Shown one piece after another: positions 26,174-35,322 of a DNA stretch of 64,000 nt. Position 1 is the stretch's first letter; each line of letters opens with the position of its first letter. The notes under the pieces are model-generated. The model saw only the letters and a list, made by a program, of their open reading frames with translations, made no database searches and was not told the DNA's origin. Both the position numbers and the translations under genes were made by a program. This DNA comes from Brevifilum sp029548365 (GTDB taxonomy: Bacteria > Chloroflexota > Anaerolineae > Anaerolineales > Anaerolineaceae), in contig DAOSSA010000001.1 of NCBI GenBank assembly GCA_035376985.1, forward strand, positions 263,976-327,975. The letters are read 5' to 3'.

Positions 26174-27544
26174 TTAATCCGGCCAGGAGGCGTCAATTTG
26201 CTGGAGCGCATCTTCCCGAGTGATTGTTCCACTCACATAGTCGGTCATGTACTTCCAGAAGGTTCCAGCGCCCACAGCCCCGGGCATCAGGTCAGAACCA
26301 TCAAAGCGGAAGGTGGTGGCATTGCGGATCGTTTCCGCCACACCGCGGGTCACCGGATCAGCGTACCAATCCAGGCTGGCATCGTTGTGGACACCGATTG
26401 CGCCGCCAACTTCAATCCAGTATTTAAGAGATTCTCCGGTTGAGAAAAACTGGATCACTGCACGCACTTCTGGGCGATCGTTGAACACGGCATAGATATC
26501 ACCAGCGCCAAGGACTGGTTTGCCTAATTCTTCTTTGATGGGAGGCAGGTAGAAGAAGTCATAGTCCACGCCAGCTTCCAATTCTTCAGGGAAGAAGGAG
26601 GTCACGAAGTTGCCTTGTCGGTTGAACCAGCAGCCCGGTGGATCTTCAAACATGGGTTTCGGTGCATCACCAAAAGCAATGGTGGGAATAGCTGCCCGTC
26701 CGCCATAAACAAAGTCATCATTGAACCAGATTGCTTCAATATAATCCAAGGCCTCATTCACCTGAGGTGAGTCGAAGGGCAGTTCACCTGCAACCCAGGC
26801 ATCATAATCCTCAGGAGGGGCCACGCGCAGCAGCACGTCTTCTATCCAGTCGGTCATCGTCCAACCAGTTGCAGCGCCAGATTCAATACCGAGGCACCAG
26901 GGAGTATCACCATCGGCTGCGATCTCTTCCGTAAGAGCCATCATCTCGTCCCAGGTTTCGGGAACTACGTAGCCATATTCTTCAAAGACGGCTTTCGGAT
27001 AGAACACAAAGGATTTACCGTTGGCGCGAGCCCAAATCCCTGCAACCATGCCGTTCATAGTCCCTAAATCCTGCCATGCCTGAGAATAATTCTCTCTAAT
27101 CCAGTCAGGATTGATCAGGGTCTCCATATCGATGGCGTAACCCTTATCCACTGCGGTCTGTAATAAACCGGGCTGCGGGAAGTCGACGATATCGGGGCGG
27201 TCGCCACCATCCAGGCGGATCATAATGTTGGCTTCAAATTCCTTAGAGCCTTCATATTGAATATCAATTCCCGTGGCCTCTTCAAAAGCTGTAATCGAGT
27301 CATTAAAGATGACCGCATCCTGGTCGGTGAAGGGGCCAGCCATGGTCACAACTGTGCCGGCATACATACCAGCATAGGCATTCGCCAATTCTTGGCCCTG
27401 TGGCAAAGGAGCAATAATATCCTCGGCGGGCGGTTCTTCAACAACGGGTACCTCAGGTTCTGGTGTCTCAGTTTTTGGTGCGCAAGCTGCAAGTACCAAT
27501 GAAAAGATCACCAAAATCGCTAAAAACATAAATTTCTTTTTCAT
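26174..27544 (-). CDS. sugar ABC transporter substrate-binding lipoprotein (AglE-like)
   Basis: A 456-residue solute-binding protein of the CUT1 type. It has an N-terminal signal peptide and lipobox LAACAP, then a Pro/Glu-rich tether. The bilobed domain contains VTMAGPFTDQDAVIFNDSITAFEEATGID and the DRPDIVDFPQPGLL region. The likely ligand is an alpha-glucoside, judged from resemblance to AglE and from the divergent GH31 alpha-glucosidase. A GGAGGAG site precedes the ATG. No ATPase is encoded in this operon. Confidence 0.9.
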   Translation of the reverse strand: MKKKFMFLAILVIFSLVLAACAPKTETPEPEVPVVEEPPAEDIIAPLPQGQELANAYAGMYAGTVVTMAGPFTDQDAVIFNDSITAFEEATGIDIQYEGSKEFEANIMIRLDGGDRPDIVDFPQPGLLQTAVDKGYAIDMETLINPDWIRENYSQAWQDLGTMNGMVAGIWARANGKSFVFYPKAVFEEYGYVVPETWDEMMALTEEIAADGDTPWCLGIESGAATGWTMTDWIEDVLLRVAPPEDYDAWVAGELPFDSPQVNEALDYIEAIWFNDDFVYGGRAAIPTIAFGDAPKPMFEDPPGCWFNRQGNFVTSFFPEELEAGVDYDFFYLPPIKEELGKPVLGAGDIYAVFNDRPEVRAVIQFFSTGESLKYWIEVGGAIGVHNDASLDWYADPVTRGVAETIRNATTFRFDGSDLMPGAVGAGTFWKYMTDYVSGTITREDALQQIDASWPD

Positions 27545-28292
27545 TTTTTGTATTTCTCCTCCAGATAAACTAGGATTTGGTTAATAAAATACGTCCTGTG
27601 ATTAACATTTCTTCGTTTTAGGATTGAACCTCCTTTTTGCTAGTGATTATTTTTTTTAATAACGCATCTTGCTTCTGTTATATTAACGTCAACGAGGGCA
27701 AAACGCGCCAAGAACAAATTATCAGGTTTCTCACCAAAACACCAATGAGAAGCACCTTCAGATTTATGGAAAATTGTTTGGGAATGTTGAGTAATCTTCT
27801 TTTCAATATTGTTCGCATTTCATTGTTGTCTCTACGATCAGCCAATCTATTGATGGTAATTAACCTACCAATCGATCCCACAACCAGAAAAGGATTTTCC
27901 AGTGACAATGGTCTTAATCGTTTCTTGCATCCATTTGTTTAGGAACTGCTTTTTTGGAAGCACTTCCATAAATGGCGATGAAAACAAGAGGACTGCAATC
28001 CACTGTCCTGACAATTCCAAACTTATTATAAGTGCAGAAGGCAATATTTGTCAAATTAATAAATGGCATACGCATAATCATTCCATTTCTTCTGATTGAT
28101 ATTCATATGTCACCCCTCTTATGATACCATTCTCATCATTATTACTGTTTATGACTTTCTTTTACTAATAATAATTAATGATCTATGTGCTTGCTTGGAA
28201 AAATTATTCTTGCTTAGATTATTCTTTCTGTATAGAAATTGAGTTTATACTTGGATAACCCGCACCACAAATTTCAATGACCCAGAGGAGCC
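27545..28292. other. 750-bp divergent intergenic region, no intact gene recognised
   Basis: This AT-rich gap separates the alpha-glucoside operon from the GH31 gene and must hold both control regions. I found no consensus promoter I would defend. Short open stretches exist on both strands (27637-27942 plus, 27678-27908 minus), but none has a good ribosome-binding site or a recognisable motif. Minus-strand stretches interrupted by stops could be a decayed regulator; this is speculation. Confidence 0.5.
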
Positions 28293-30755
28293 ATGAAGGA
28301 TAATTTTAAACTGGATTTTCAACCCCAAGCACGAAAAGAAGCCATCGTTCAAAAAGACACCGTCAGATTCAGCGTCCTAACCGATCAGTTAATCCGCATG
28401 GAATTTGACCTTACTCAGAAATTTGAAGACCGCCCTACCCAAGTCTTCTGGTATCGTGATCTTCCTGTGCCCGAGTTTCAGGTATCCATCGATCAAAAAC
28501 TGCTCACTATTGAAACAGGTAAACTGATCTTAACTTACAAAATCAGTGAGTGGGGCTTTCACCATGACTTTTTATCGATAACCTTAAAAGATAACGGAAA
28601 TACATGGCGATACGGACAGGAAGATAATTTTAATCTCAAAGGAACGCTTCGAACCCTCGATCGCCTGGATGGCGGACTGTTGACAGAGCCGGGGCTTGTT
28701 TCTCCTACCGGTTGGTCAGTGTACGATGACAGTCAGTCCCTGGTCTTCAACGACGATGGCTGGTTAGTGAACCGCAATTCTCCACCTGGCGCAGTTGATT
28801 TATATTTTTTTGGTTATGGCAAAAATTACACCCAATGTATTATCGACTTTCAGAAAATCTCCGGTCGCCCACCCCTCCTCCCCAGGTTTGCACTTGGTAA
28901 CTGGTGGAGTAAATATTGGCCCTATCACCAGGATGAGCTTGTCACCCTGATGAATGATTTTCAAGCGAAGGGCATTCCACTATCTGTTTGCATTGTCGAT
29001 ATGGACTGGCACATCGTTGATACCGGTAACGAAAGCTCGGGTTGGACAGGCTATACCTGGAACCCCGAACTATTCCCTGATCCGCCAATTTTCTTTGAGC
29101 AAATCCACAAAATGGGATTGAAAACAGCCCTCAACCTCCACCCGGCCTCTGGCGTTTATCCCCATGAAGCCCAATATAAACAAATGGCAAATCGAATGGA
29201 CATTGATCCTGAGAGCAAACAGCCAATCCCATTCAATATCGCTGATGCAGATTTTGCGTCTGCTTATTTTGAAATCCTCCATCACCCTCTCGAGGATATG
29301 GGTGTGGACTTCTGGTGGATTGACTGGCAACAAGGAAGAAAATCGAGCCTGGAGGGCTTGGACCCCCTCTTTTGGCTCAACCACCTTCATTTTCATGATC
29401 TTACCAGAGACGGCATCAAACGGCCGTTTATTTTCTCCCGTTGGAGCGGGCTTGGAAATCAACGTTATCCTATTGGTTTTTCTGGTGATGCCTTGGTCAC
29501 CTGGAAGTCCCTGCAGTTCCAGCCTTATTTCACCGCAACGGCGGCAAACGTCGGTTACGGCTGGTGGAGCCATGATATTGGCGGGCATATGGGGGGCGTT
29601 GAAGAACCAGAATTGTATTTGCGTTGGCTTCAATATGGCGTCTTGAGTCCGATTATGAGGATGCACTCGACCAACAGCGCGTACCACGAGCGCCGTCCCT
29701 GGGCTTATGATGCAGAAATTGAGCGCCTTGCAACCAGGGCGTTGAGGTTGCGGCACGCCTTGATCCCCTACTTGTATACCGCAGCCTGGCATAACTTTCG
29801 GGAAGGCATTTTGCCCATTCGACCCATGTATCACCTGTATCCGGATGAGAAAGATGCCTACCAGTGCCCGGATCAATATTCTTTTGGTAGTGAGTTGATC
29901 GCCGCCCCATTCGTAACGCCCTGCTACGAAGATACCCGCATGAGTCGTCAGTTGGTATGGTTGCCAGAGGGGCATTGGTTTGATTTCTTCACAGGTGATT
30001 ATTATCAGGGCGGTGGATGGTATGCCATTTACGGAGATTTGGAGCGCGTACTTACTTTTGCTAAGGCTGGCGGGATCGTGCCATTAAATGCAGAACCCCA
30101 TCAGAACGGGGTTAATTTACCGGAGTATGTGACGATTAAAATTTTCCCCGGAGCCAGCAATGAATTCACCCTGTACGAAGATGATGGTGAGACGCAGGCC
30201 TATCTCTCTGGAAGTTACGCACTCACAAATATGCAATCCAAGTGGGAGCCCGAAAAACTTACCTTTAGGATAAATCCTGCTCAAGGAATGCAGAGCTTGC
30301 TTCCACCTGTGCGAAATTACAGCCTGCAATTTTACGCCATTACCCCACCTGCAAAAGTCGTGGGATGGCTCAATGGCAATGAAATCAAATTGGACGGTTG
30401 TTATGGTCAACAGTACTATCATCTGACCATCAATGGCATCATGTTATCCCCTCGCGATGAACTGGTTGTTGAAGTCTTGGGTCAGGGTAACCTGTGCCAC
30501 GAAGAACCTCAAATAAAAGCTTCGGTTTTGTATTTACTCAAACAATTCAAATTGAATACTTATATTAAACAGGCTTTGACCGACCAGATCGATCAGCTCC
30601 TGGTAGACCCCCGGGTCCTCCTTCACTATGCCGACCGTATGACCGATAATCAGCTATTGGCGCTTGTCGAGACGTGGATGGGGCTCTACCCGGATAAGAT
30701 GCCTGTAAATCCACCAGAAGCTTTCCAGAAGATCATCAACGCCTTTTTTAATTGA
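28293..30755 (+). CDS. GH31 alpha-glucosidase
   Basis: An 820-residue glycoside hydrolase family 31 enzyme that removes alpha-linked glucose from non-reducing ends. The catalytic nucleophile region reads FWWIDWQQG with Asp344. Downstream are PFIFSRWSGLGNQRYPIGFSGD, containing the likely acid/base Asp, and WWSHDIGGHMGG. The C-terminal beta domains include TLYEDDGETQAY. A tail of about 80 helical residues at the end is an unusual addition. No signal peptide is visible, so it should act in the cytoplasm on imported sugars, in keeping with the divergent importer. Confidence 0.93.
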   Translation: MKDNFKLDFQPQARKEAIVQKDTVRFSVLTDQLIRMEFDLTQKFEDRPTQVFWYRDLPVPEFQVSIDQKLLTIETGKLILTYKISEWGFHHDFLSITLKDNGNTWRYGQEDNFNLKGTLRTLDRLDGGLLTEPGLVSPTGWSVYDDSQSLVFNDDGWLVNRNSPPGAVDLYFFGYGKNYTQCIIDFQKISGRPPLLPRFALGNWWSKYWPYHQDELVTLMNDFQAKGIPLSVCIVDMDWHIVDTGNESSGWTGYTWNPELFPDPPIFFEQIHKMGLKTALNLHPASGVYPHEAQYKQMANRMDIDPESKQPIPFNIADADFASAYFEILHHPLEDMGVDFWWIDWQQGRKSSLEGLDPLFWLNHLHFHDLTRDGIKRPFIFSRWSGLGNQRYPIGFSGDALVTWKSLQFQPYFTATAANVGYGWWSHDIGGHMGGVEEPELYLRWLQYGVLSPIMRMHSTNSAYHERRPWAYDAEIERLATRALRLRHALIPYLYTAAWHNFREGILPIRPMYHLYPDEKDAYQCPDQYSFGSELIAAPFVTPCYEDTRMSRQLVWLPEGHWFDFFTGDYYQGGGWYAIYGDLERVLTFAKAGGIVPLNAEPHQNGVNLPEYVTIKIFPGASNEFTLYEDDGETQAYLSGSYALTNMQSKWEPEKLTFRINPAQGMQSLLPPVRNYSLQFYAITPPAKVVGWLNGNEIKLDGCYGQQYYHLTINGIMLSPRDELVVEVLGQGNLCHEEPQIKASVLYLLKQFKLNTYIKQALTDQIDQLLVDPRVLLHYADRMTDNQLLALVETWMGLYPDKMPVNPPEAFQKIINAFFN

Positions 30756-30811
30756 TAATCTACACGAAATTGCTTGTAATAATAAGATGCTGTATGTATT
30801 TAAGCGTTGAC

Positions 30812-30826
30812 CTGCGCTTAACGCAG
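30812..30826. terminator. possible small hairpin between convergent genes
   Basis: A 5-bp CTGCG/CGCAG stem with a 5-nt loop between the GH31 stop and the GH13 stop. It is weak and lacks a strong T tract. Confidence 0.25.
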
Positions 30827-30830
30827 CAGG

Positions 30831-32645
30831 TTATTCTGCGGATTTTTTTGCTGACAATAAAACCCCAGTTTGTGCCGGGACGATTATATGTAATTCATCA
30901 TTTCTAACTGGGTATGTGCCGTGGTCAACCAGGTCATGATAGGTAAAATATCCCTGGTTTTGAATTAGAAATCGGCGTTCTTTGGCTGATCGATTAATTA
31001 ATAGCATGAACTCCTGTGAGGCACCCAGTGTTAATATCAACGTGTCTTTTTGCTCATCATAAGCATTTACAGTCCACTCCACCCGCCTTAACTGGGGGTA
31101 TTTTTGCCGGATATCCGCCAATCTTGCCAGATACTCCGTGAATTGATACGATTTTTCTAAATCCCACGCCATGGGGAGACGTGCTTCATCAAAACCTTGA
31201 GCATCTCTTGCATGTATGGAACGCTTCTGTGATAAGGGAATTTCTGTTCCATAATAGAAAATGGGTGGGCCTGGAAGGACATACAGCACCAGCAAGGCCA
31301 ATTTCAGCAATTTCTCATTATTATTTGCTGCATAAAGAAACCGATTCATATCATGGTTATCTAAAAACGCTGGTAAGCTGAAGGAATTTGAAAAATAAGA
31401 AAAATGAGCCTGAAGAAAAGCAGCAAAATTCGCCAGTGACCATTTCCCTTGTGCAAAAGTCGACCGCAACGCCTGGCACAAGACAAAGTCGAGCGTTCCC
31501 ATTAAGCCGCCTGCGAAAGAAGCCTGGATATCAGCAGGTTGTACAACCTCTCCAAAAGTCCAGCAATCAGGCTTAACGGTTTCACAGACATGGCGAAAAT
31601 CGATCCAGAAATCCTGCTCTGGGCCGTGCGCGTAATCCAAACGGAACCCATCCACACCTTTTTCCAACCAATATTTTGCACAATTCAGCATGGTTTCCCT
31701 TGCCGGGCTGCCATAAGCGAGGTTGACCTTGGGCATAGAGTAAACATTATAGAAGCTTTCGTAATTCGGCCAATCTTTCCACACAAAATAATCATGATAT
31801 TGGCTATTACGGTTATTAACTGCATCCTTAAAATAAGAATGTTCATTACTGCAGTGGTTGGCAACAAAATCCAGGATCACCCGGATTTGAAGAAAATGGG
31901 CGGTTTCAATGAGCTCTAAAAAGCCATCCATCGTCCCAAATTTGGGGTTGATTTGATAATAGTCGCTGCTATCATAGCCATGATGCGAAGGGGACGCAAA
32001 AATTGGCGTCAGCCAGACCGTATTAAAGCCCATCGCCTTGATATAGGGAAGTTTTTCTGTCACTCCCTGTAATGATCCGCCAAATACCTTGCGCAGATCA
32101 TCACTTTCAATCCAGGGGTCTTCTCCTGCTGGTTTAAACCGGTCAACAAAGATTTGATAAACAATCGCATCCTCAACCCATTTTGGCAGGCTTGATTCCA
32201 CATAATAAATTGAGAAATGGGTGGCCTTCTCAAAGGTTCTTGCTTGATTATCAGCAAACGCCATCTGCAGTGTTCCTTGCAATTGAGCAGCGATTTTATA
32301 TCGCAGCATTGTCCCTGCCGGTTGCGCTGGAAGCGTGATCTCCCATTCTTGCAAATAAGACCATAAATCTGTTCTCCAAATGAGCTTTGCCTTCGCAAAT
32401 TGGCGTTCCTCCTGCTGCACCCATTCATCGGTTGTGTACCAAATATGCACAGATTCCACCGGTTGATCAACGGAACATGTCACCTTCAAGCAAACTTCAT
32501 CTCCAGGCATGGGGTTGGCTGGAAACTTGATGTTGTAATGATGAACACCGTGATGCCGGGCAATCAACCACGCAGAAGTATTTTTAGGGTCATCCATGTC
32601 TCCAAAGATGTGATCAACCGGCGGTTCAAATCCAGAAAAAGTCAT
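30831..32645 (-). CDS. GH13 neopullulanase / cyclomaltodextrinase-like enzyme
   Basis: A 604-residue alpha-amylase-family enzyme. An N-terminal beta domain of about 140 residues resembles CBM34. The barrel carries the four GH13 regions: VILDFVANHCSNEH, DGFRLDYAHG with nucleophile Asp337, TFGEVVQP with Glu366, and FLDNHDMNRF with Asp432. It lacks a signal peptide, so it would hydrolyse imported maltodextrins or cyclodextrins in the cytoplasm. A GGAGG site precedes the ATG. It is the last gene of the maltose-type operon, 108 nt after the permease gene, with a hairpin in the gap. Confidence 0.92.
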   Translation of the reverse strand: MTFSGFEPPVDHIFGDMDDPKNTSAWLIARHHGVHHYNIKFPANPMPGDEVCLKVTCSVDQPVESVHIWYTTDEWVQQEERQFAKAKLIWRTDLWSYLQEWEITLPAQPAGTMLRYKIAAQLQGTLQMAFADNQARTFEKATHFSIYYVESSLPKWVEDAIVYQIFVDRFKPAGEDPWIESDDLRKVFGGSLQGVTEKLPYIKAMGFNTVWLTPIFASPSHHGYDSSDYYQINPKFGTMDGFLELIETAHFLQIRVILDFVANHCSNEHSYFKDAVNNRNSQYHDYFVWKDWPNYESFYNVYSMPKVNLAYGSPARETMLNCAKYWLEKGVDGFRLDYAHGPEQDFWIDFRHVCETVKPDCWTFGEVVQPADIQASFAGGLMGTLDFVLCQALRSTFAQGKWSLANFAAFLQAHFSYFSNSFSLPAFLDNHDMNRFLYAANNNEKLLKLALLVLYVLPGPPIFYYGTEIPLSQKRSIHARDAQGFDEARLPMAWDLEKSYQFTEYLARLADIRQKYPQLRRVEWTVNAYDEQKDTLILTLGASQEFMLLINRSAKERRFLIQNQGYFTYHDLVDHGTYPVRNDELHIIVPAQTGVLLSAKKSAE

Positions 32646-32663
32646 AAATCGCCTCCAAAACAG

Positions 32664-32698
32664 AAAAAGGTGCCGTTTCCATAAAAAGACACCTTTTT
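32664..32698 (-). terminator. hairpin upstream of the GH13 gene
   Basis: A 9-bp AAAAAGGTG/CACCTTTTT stem (32664-32672 with 32690-32698), loop 17 nt. On the minus strand it ends in a T5 tract. It probably reduces read-through from the permeases into the amylase gene. Confidence 0.6.
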
Positions 32699-32753
32699 AA
32701 CTTATTTAGCGGAAGAAAATCATCTCGAAATGTCTTACTGATCTTCCAACTGC

Positions 32754-33647
32754 TTACCCCTTTACCGCTCCCTGTGTCAAGCCGCCCACAATTTGGTCTT
32801 GCAACGTCAAATAAATGACCATGATCGGAAGGGCGCTGATTAATGCGCCAGCGGCAAAGATGCCCCACTTCTGTGAGAACATCCCGGAAGTGTAAATTTG
32901 CAGGCCAACCATAACCGTGTAAAGTTCGGTGGTCTTCAACAGCGTGCGGGCAACAATGAAGTCGCCGTAAGTGCCGATGAAGCTCAGAATGCCAATGACC
33001 ACCAGGATCGGGCGTAAAAGCGGCAGAATGAGTCTCCAAAATATTTGCCAATCAGTAGCACCATCCACACGGGCTGACTCATCGATTTCGCGGGGAATCG
33101 TATCCATATAGCCCTTCATTAACCAGATGTTCATACCCATCGCGCCGCCCAGGTAGACAATAATTAACCCGAGGTGCGTATTTAAGCCGATTGCAGGGAT
33201 GATGGTTCCAAACTGGGTCAGGATCAAAAATAAAGCCACGATCGAAAGCAGGTTTGGAAACACCTGGATCAGCAGGATCGCCTTAAGAATCGTGGTCCGC
33301 CCAGAAAACCGAAACCGTGAGAACGCGTAGGCAGCCATGGTTGTCAAAATCAATGTCAGGAATGTTGTAATCGTGGTAATTTTGATAGAATTCCAGAACC
33401 AGGTGAAAAACGGAAAAGTTGGATTACCGATCAGGTTTTTAAAATTACCAAATCCCGGATTCTTAGGAATCAGCCGAGCTGTCGCCAGCGTGCCCGTAGG
33501 ATTCAGCGACGCTGAAATAATCCACAATAAAGGGAAGATGGAAAAGAAAATTAAAAAGGCTGCAATCACCCATCGAATAATCGTTCCAATTTTTCTTTGC
33601 TGGGTCATTGACCGGGGTATTTTTGTTTTTTCAATTGACTCAGACAT
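32754..33647 (-). CDS. malG: maltose-type ABC transporter permease MalG
   Basis: The 297-residue permease has six predicted helices and the EAA loop PREIDESARVDGATDWQIFWRLILPLL, ending in VGGLTQGAVKG, a classic MalG terminus. It should pair with the MalF-like subunit. The start at 33647 follows AGGAGG by 9 nt and overlaps the malF stop by 8 nt, so translation is coupled. Confidence 0.93.
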   Translation of the reverse strand: MSESIEKTKIPRSMTQQRKIGTIIRWVIAAFLIFFSIFPLLWIISASLNPTGTLATARLIPKNPGFGNFKNLIGNPTFPFFTWFWNSIKITTITTFLTLILTTMAAYAFSRFRFSGRTTILKAILLIQVFPNLLSIVALFLILTQFGTIIPAIGLNTHLGLIIVYLGGAMGMNIWLMKGYMDTIPREIDESARVDGATDWQIFWRLILPLLRPILVVIGILSFIGTYGDFIVARTLLKTTELYTVMVGLQIYTSGMFSQKWGIFAAGALISALPIMVIYLTLQDQIVGGLTQGAVKG

Positions 33648-35244
33648 TTTCACTAACCTCCTCCCACATGTTGGTGAACTTAAATTGGATCAGCGACATG
33701 ATCGCAATCAAGATGAAAATTACAATGGAGATAGCCGATGCAAACCCGTAGTTAACACCTCTTCCGCCTTCAAAGGCTAAGTTATACACGTAGCTGATCA
33801 GAATATCGGTATAGCCTGCGCGAGTTGAAGCGCCCGGTATTGGAGGACCACCTCCGATAAACACATAAATTAGATTAAAGTTGTTAAAGTTGAAGATAAA
33901 AGAAGCAATCAACAACGGCCCGACTGAAACAAGTAATAACGGTAAGGTAATGTGCCAGAACGTATTCCATCCCTTAGCGCCATCAACTTCTGCTGCTTCA
34001 TAAATATCACTGGGTATCGACTGTAATGCTCCGCTGGTCACCAGCATAAAATAGGGGTAACCAAGCCATAAATTAACCAGTAGTATTGCTGCCCTCGCCC
34101 ACCAGTGGTTTGTCGTCCAGGCTGGTGCGAAATTAAATAGGTCCCTTAGTACCGAGTTGACAATCCCAACATTCTCGTTCAAGATACCACGCCAAATTAA
34201 AATCGTAATCAGGCTGGGAATGGTATACGGAATAATCAACAACGACCGCAGGATTTTCTTTCCCCGAAAATTGGGGTCGCCATATAAAATCGAAATCGCC
34301 AATCCCAGGGAAAAGGTCAGGAAGACACTCAGGAAAGCGAAAGCAAAGTTCCACGTCAGGATGATGGCCAGAGGACCTCTCAGTGCAGGACTGGTAAGAA
34401 AGTTCACAAAGTTGCTTGTACCCACGCCCGCGCGAAATCCAGGCGTTAACATGCGGCCCTGCTGGGAAATGAAAGTCCCTTGCTTAGCAAAATAAACAGT
34501 ACCGGTAACCTGATCTGTGAAGGCTTCATCCACCTCATCATATATATACCGTGGCAGCAGTTCAGCCGCCTCATGTGGAGAACGGATCTGAACCGATTTT
34601 TCAGGATCGCCGAAATTCACCTTTGTCAGGTTGGTATCCGTTGTCGATTGAATACGATTTAGACGGGCAAAACCATCGATGGTGATCGGAGCCCCTTGTT
34701 CATCTAATTCACCAATACCAAATTTTCCTGGTGTCACATCCAAAACGCGTTCATCATAATCTGTATCAATTTCTCTGATTAAAAATGTATTTTCCTCGGC
34801 ATCTTTGATCCACAACATGTATTCACCAGCATTTGACCGATAAGCGATCCATTCGTAAATCTTGCCCTCTTCAGGTAAAAACATTTCAGCCTGAATTTGG
34901 TTAATAGCCTGATCTTTCGATAGCAAGTGACCATCGCCGTAATTGGTAAACGCTACATAGGTCGTGTAAAATATGGGGAAAATTGCAAACAATAAAAGCG
35001 CTGAAAGACCAATCGCCATCCAGCGAAAAGGATATGCTTTTGGGGCCAAAAACACATAGGTATTGAAAAGCAGAATGATGATGAAAACGACCGCGATGGG
35101 TATAAAGTGATTGGCTATCAATTGGTAGATAAACCAGATCAAACCAATATCGACAACGATAATCAAGGCGATTTTTAAAACTGCGGTTAACTCAAATTGA
35201 GCCTTCTTTGCTGTTTTTTTTAAATGTTCACGACTTGAGTCCAT
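33640..35244 (-). CDS. malF: maltose-type ABC transporter permease MalF with large periplasm-type loop
   Basis: A 534-residue permease. The N-terminus has several helices, then a hydrophilic insertion of about 180 residues beginning near GDGHLLSKDQAINQIQAEMF and ending near YFAKQGTF, in the same place as the P2 loop of E. coli MalF that contacts the binding protein. The core has the EAA loop PSDIYEAAEVDGAKGWNTFWHITLPLL and the substrate-path segment FNNFNLIYVFIGGGPP, close to the MalF sequence. A GAGGTGG site precedes the ATG. Confidence 0.94.
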   Translation of the reverse strand: MDSSREHLKKTAKKAQFELTAVLKIALIIVVDIGLIWFIYQLIANHFIPIAVVFIIILLFNTYVFLAPKAYPFRWMAIGLSALLLFAIFPIFYTTYVAFTNYGDGHLLSKDQAINQIQAEMFLPEEGKIYEWIAYRSNAGEYMLWIKDAEENTFLIREIDTDYDERVLDVTPGKFGIGELDEQGAPITIDGFARLNRIQSTTDTNLTKVNFGDPEKSVQIRSPHEAAELLPRYIYDEVDEAFTDQVTGTVYFAKQGTFISQQGRMLTPGFRAGVGTSNFVNFLTSPALRGPLAIILTWNFAFAFLSVFLTFSLGLAISILYGDPNFRGKKILRSLLIIPYTIPSLITILIWRGILNENVGIVNSVLRDLFNFAPAWTTNHWWARAAILLVNLWLGYPYFMLVTSGALQSIPSDIYEAAEVDGAKGWNTFWHITLPLLLVSVGPLLIASFIFNFNNFNLIYVFIGGGPPIPGASTRAGYTDILISYVYNLAFEGGRGVNYGFASAISIVIFILIAIMSLIQFKFTNMWEEVSENV

Positions 35245-35274
35245 TAACCACCTCTCGAAATTAAAACAATAGCG

Positions 35275-35304
35275 AAAGGAGATCAGGTGAACCTGATCTC
35301 CTTT
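35275..35304 (-). promoter_or_regulatory. intercistronic hairpin between malE and malF
   Basis: A perfect 14-bp stem of AAAGGAGATCAGGT and its complement with a 2-nt apex, just past the malE stop. It is placed exactly as in the other sugar ABC operon of this window and is likely to set a higher binding-protein level. Confidence 0.75.
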
Positions 35305-35322
35305 ACTTGATTAAAATTGAAA

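Noticed and set aside
27637..27942. 101-residue plus-strand reading frame before GH31
   Set aside because: No ribosome-binding site, no recognisable motif, and composition unlike neighbouring genes.
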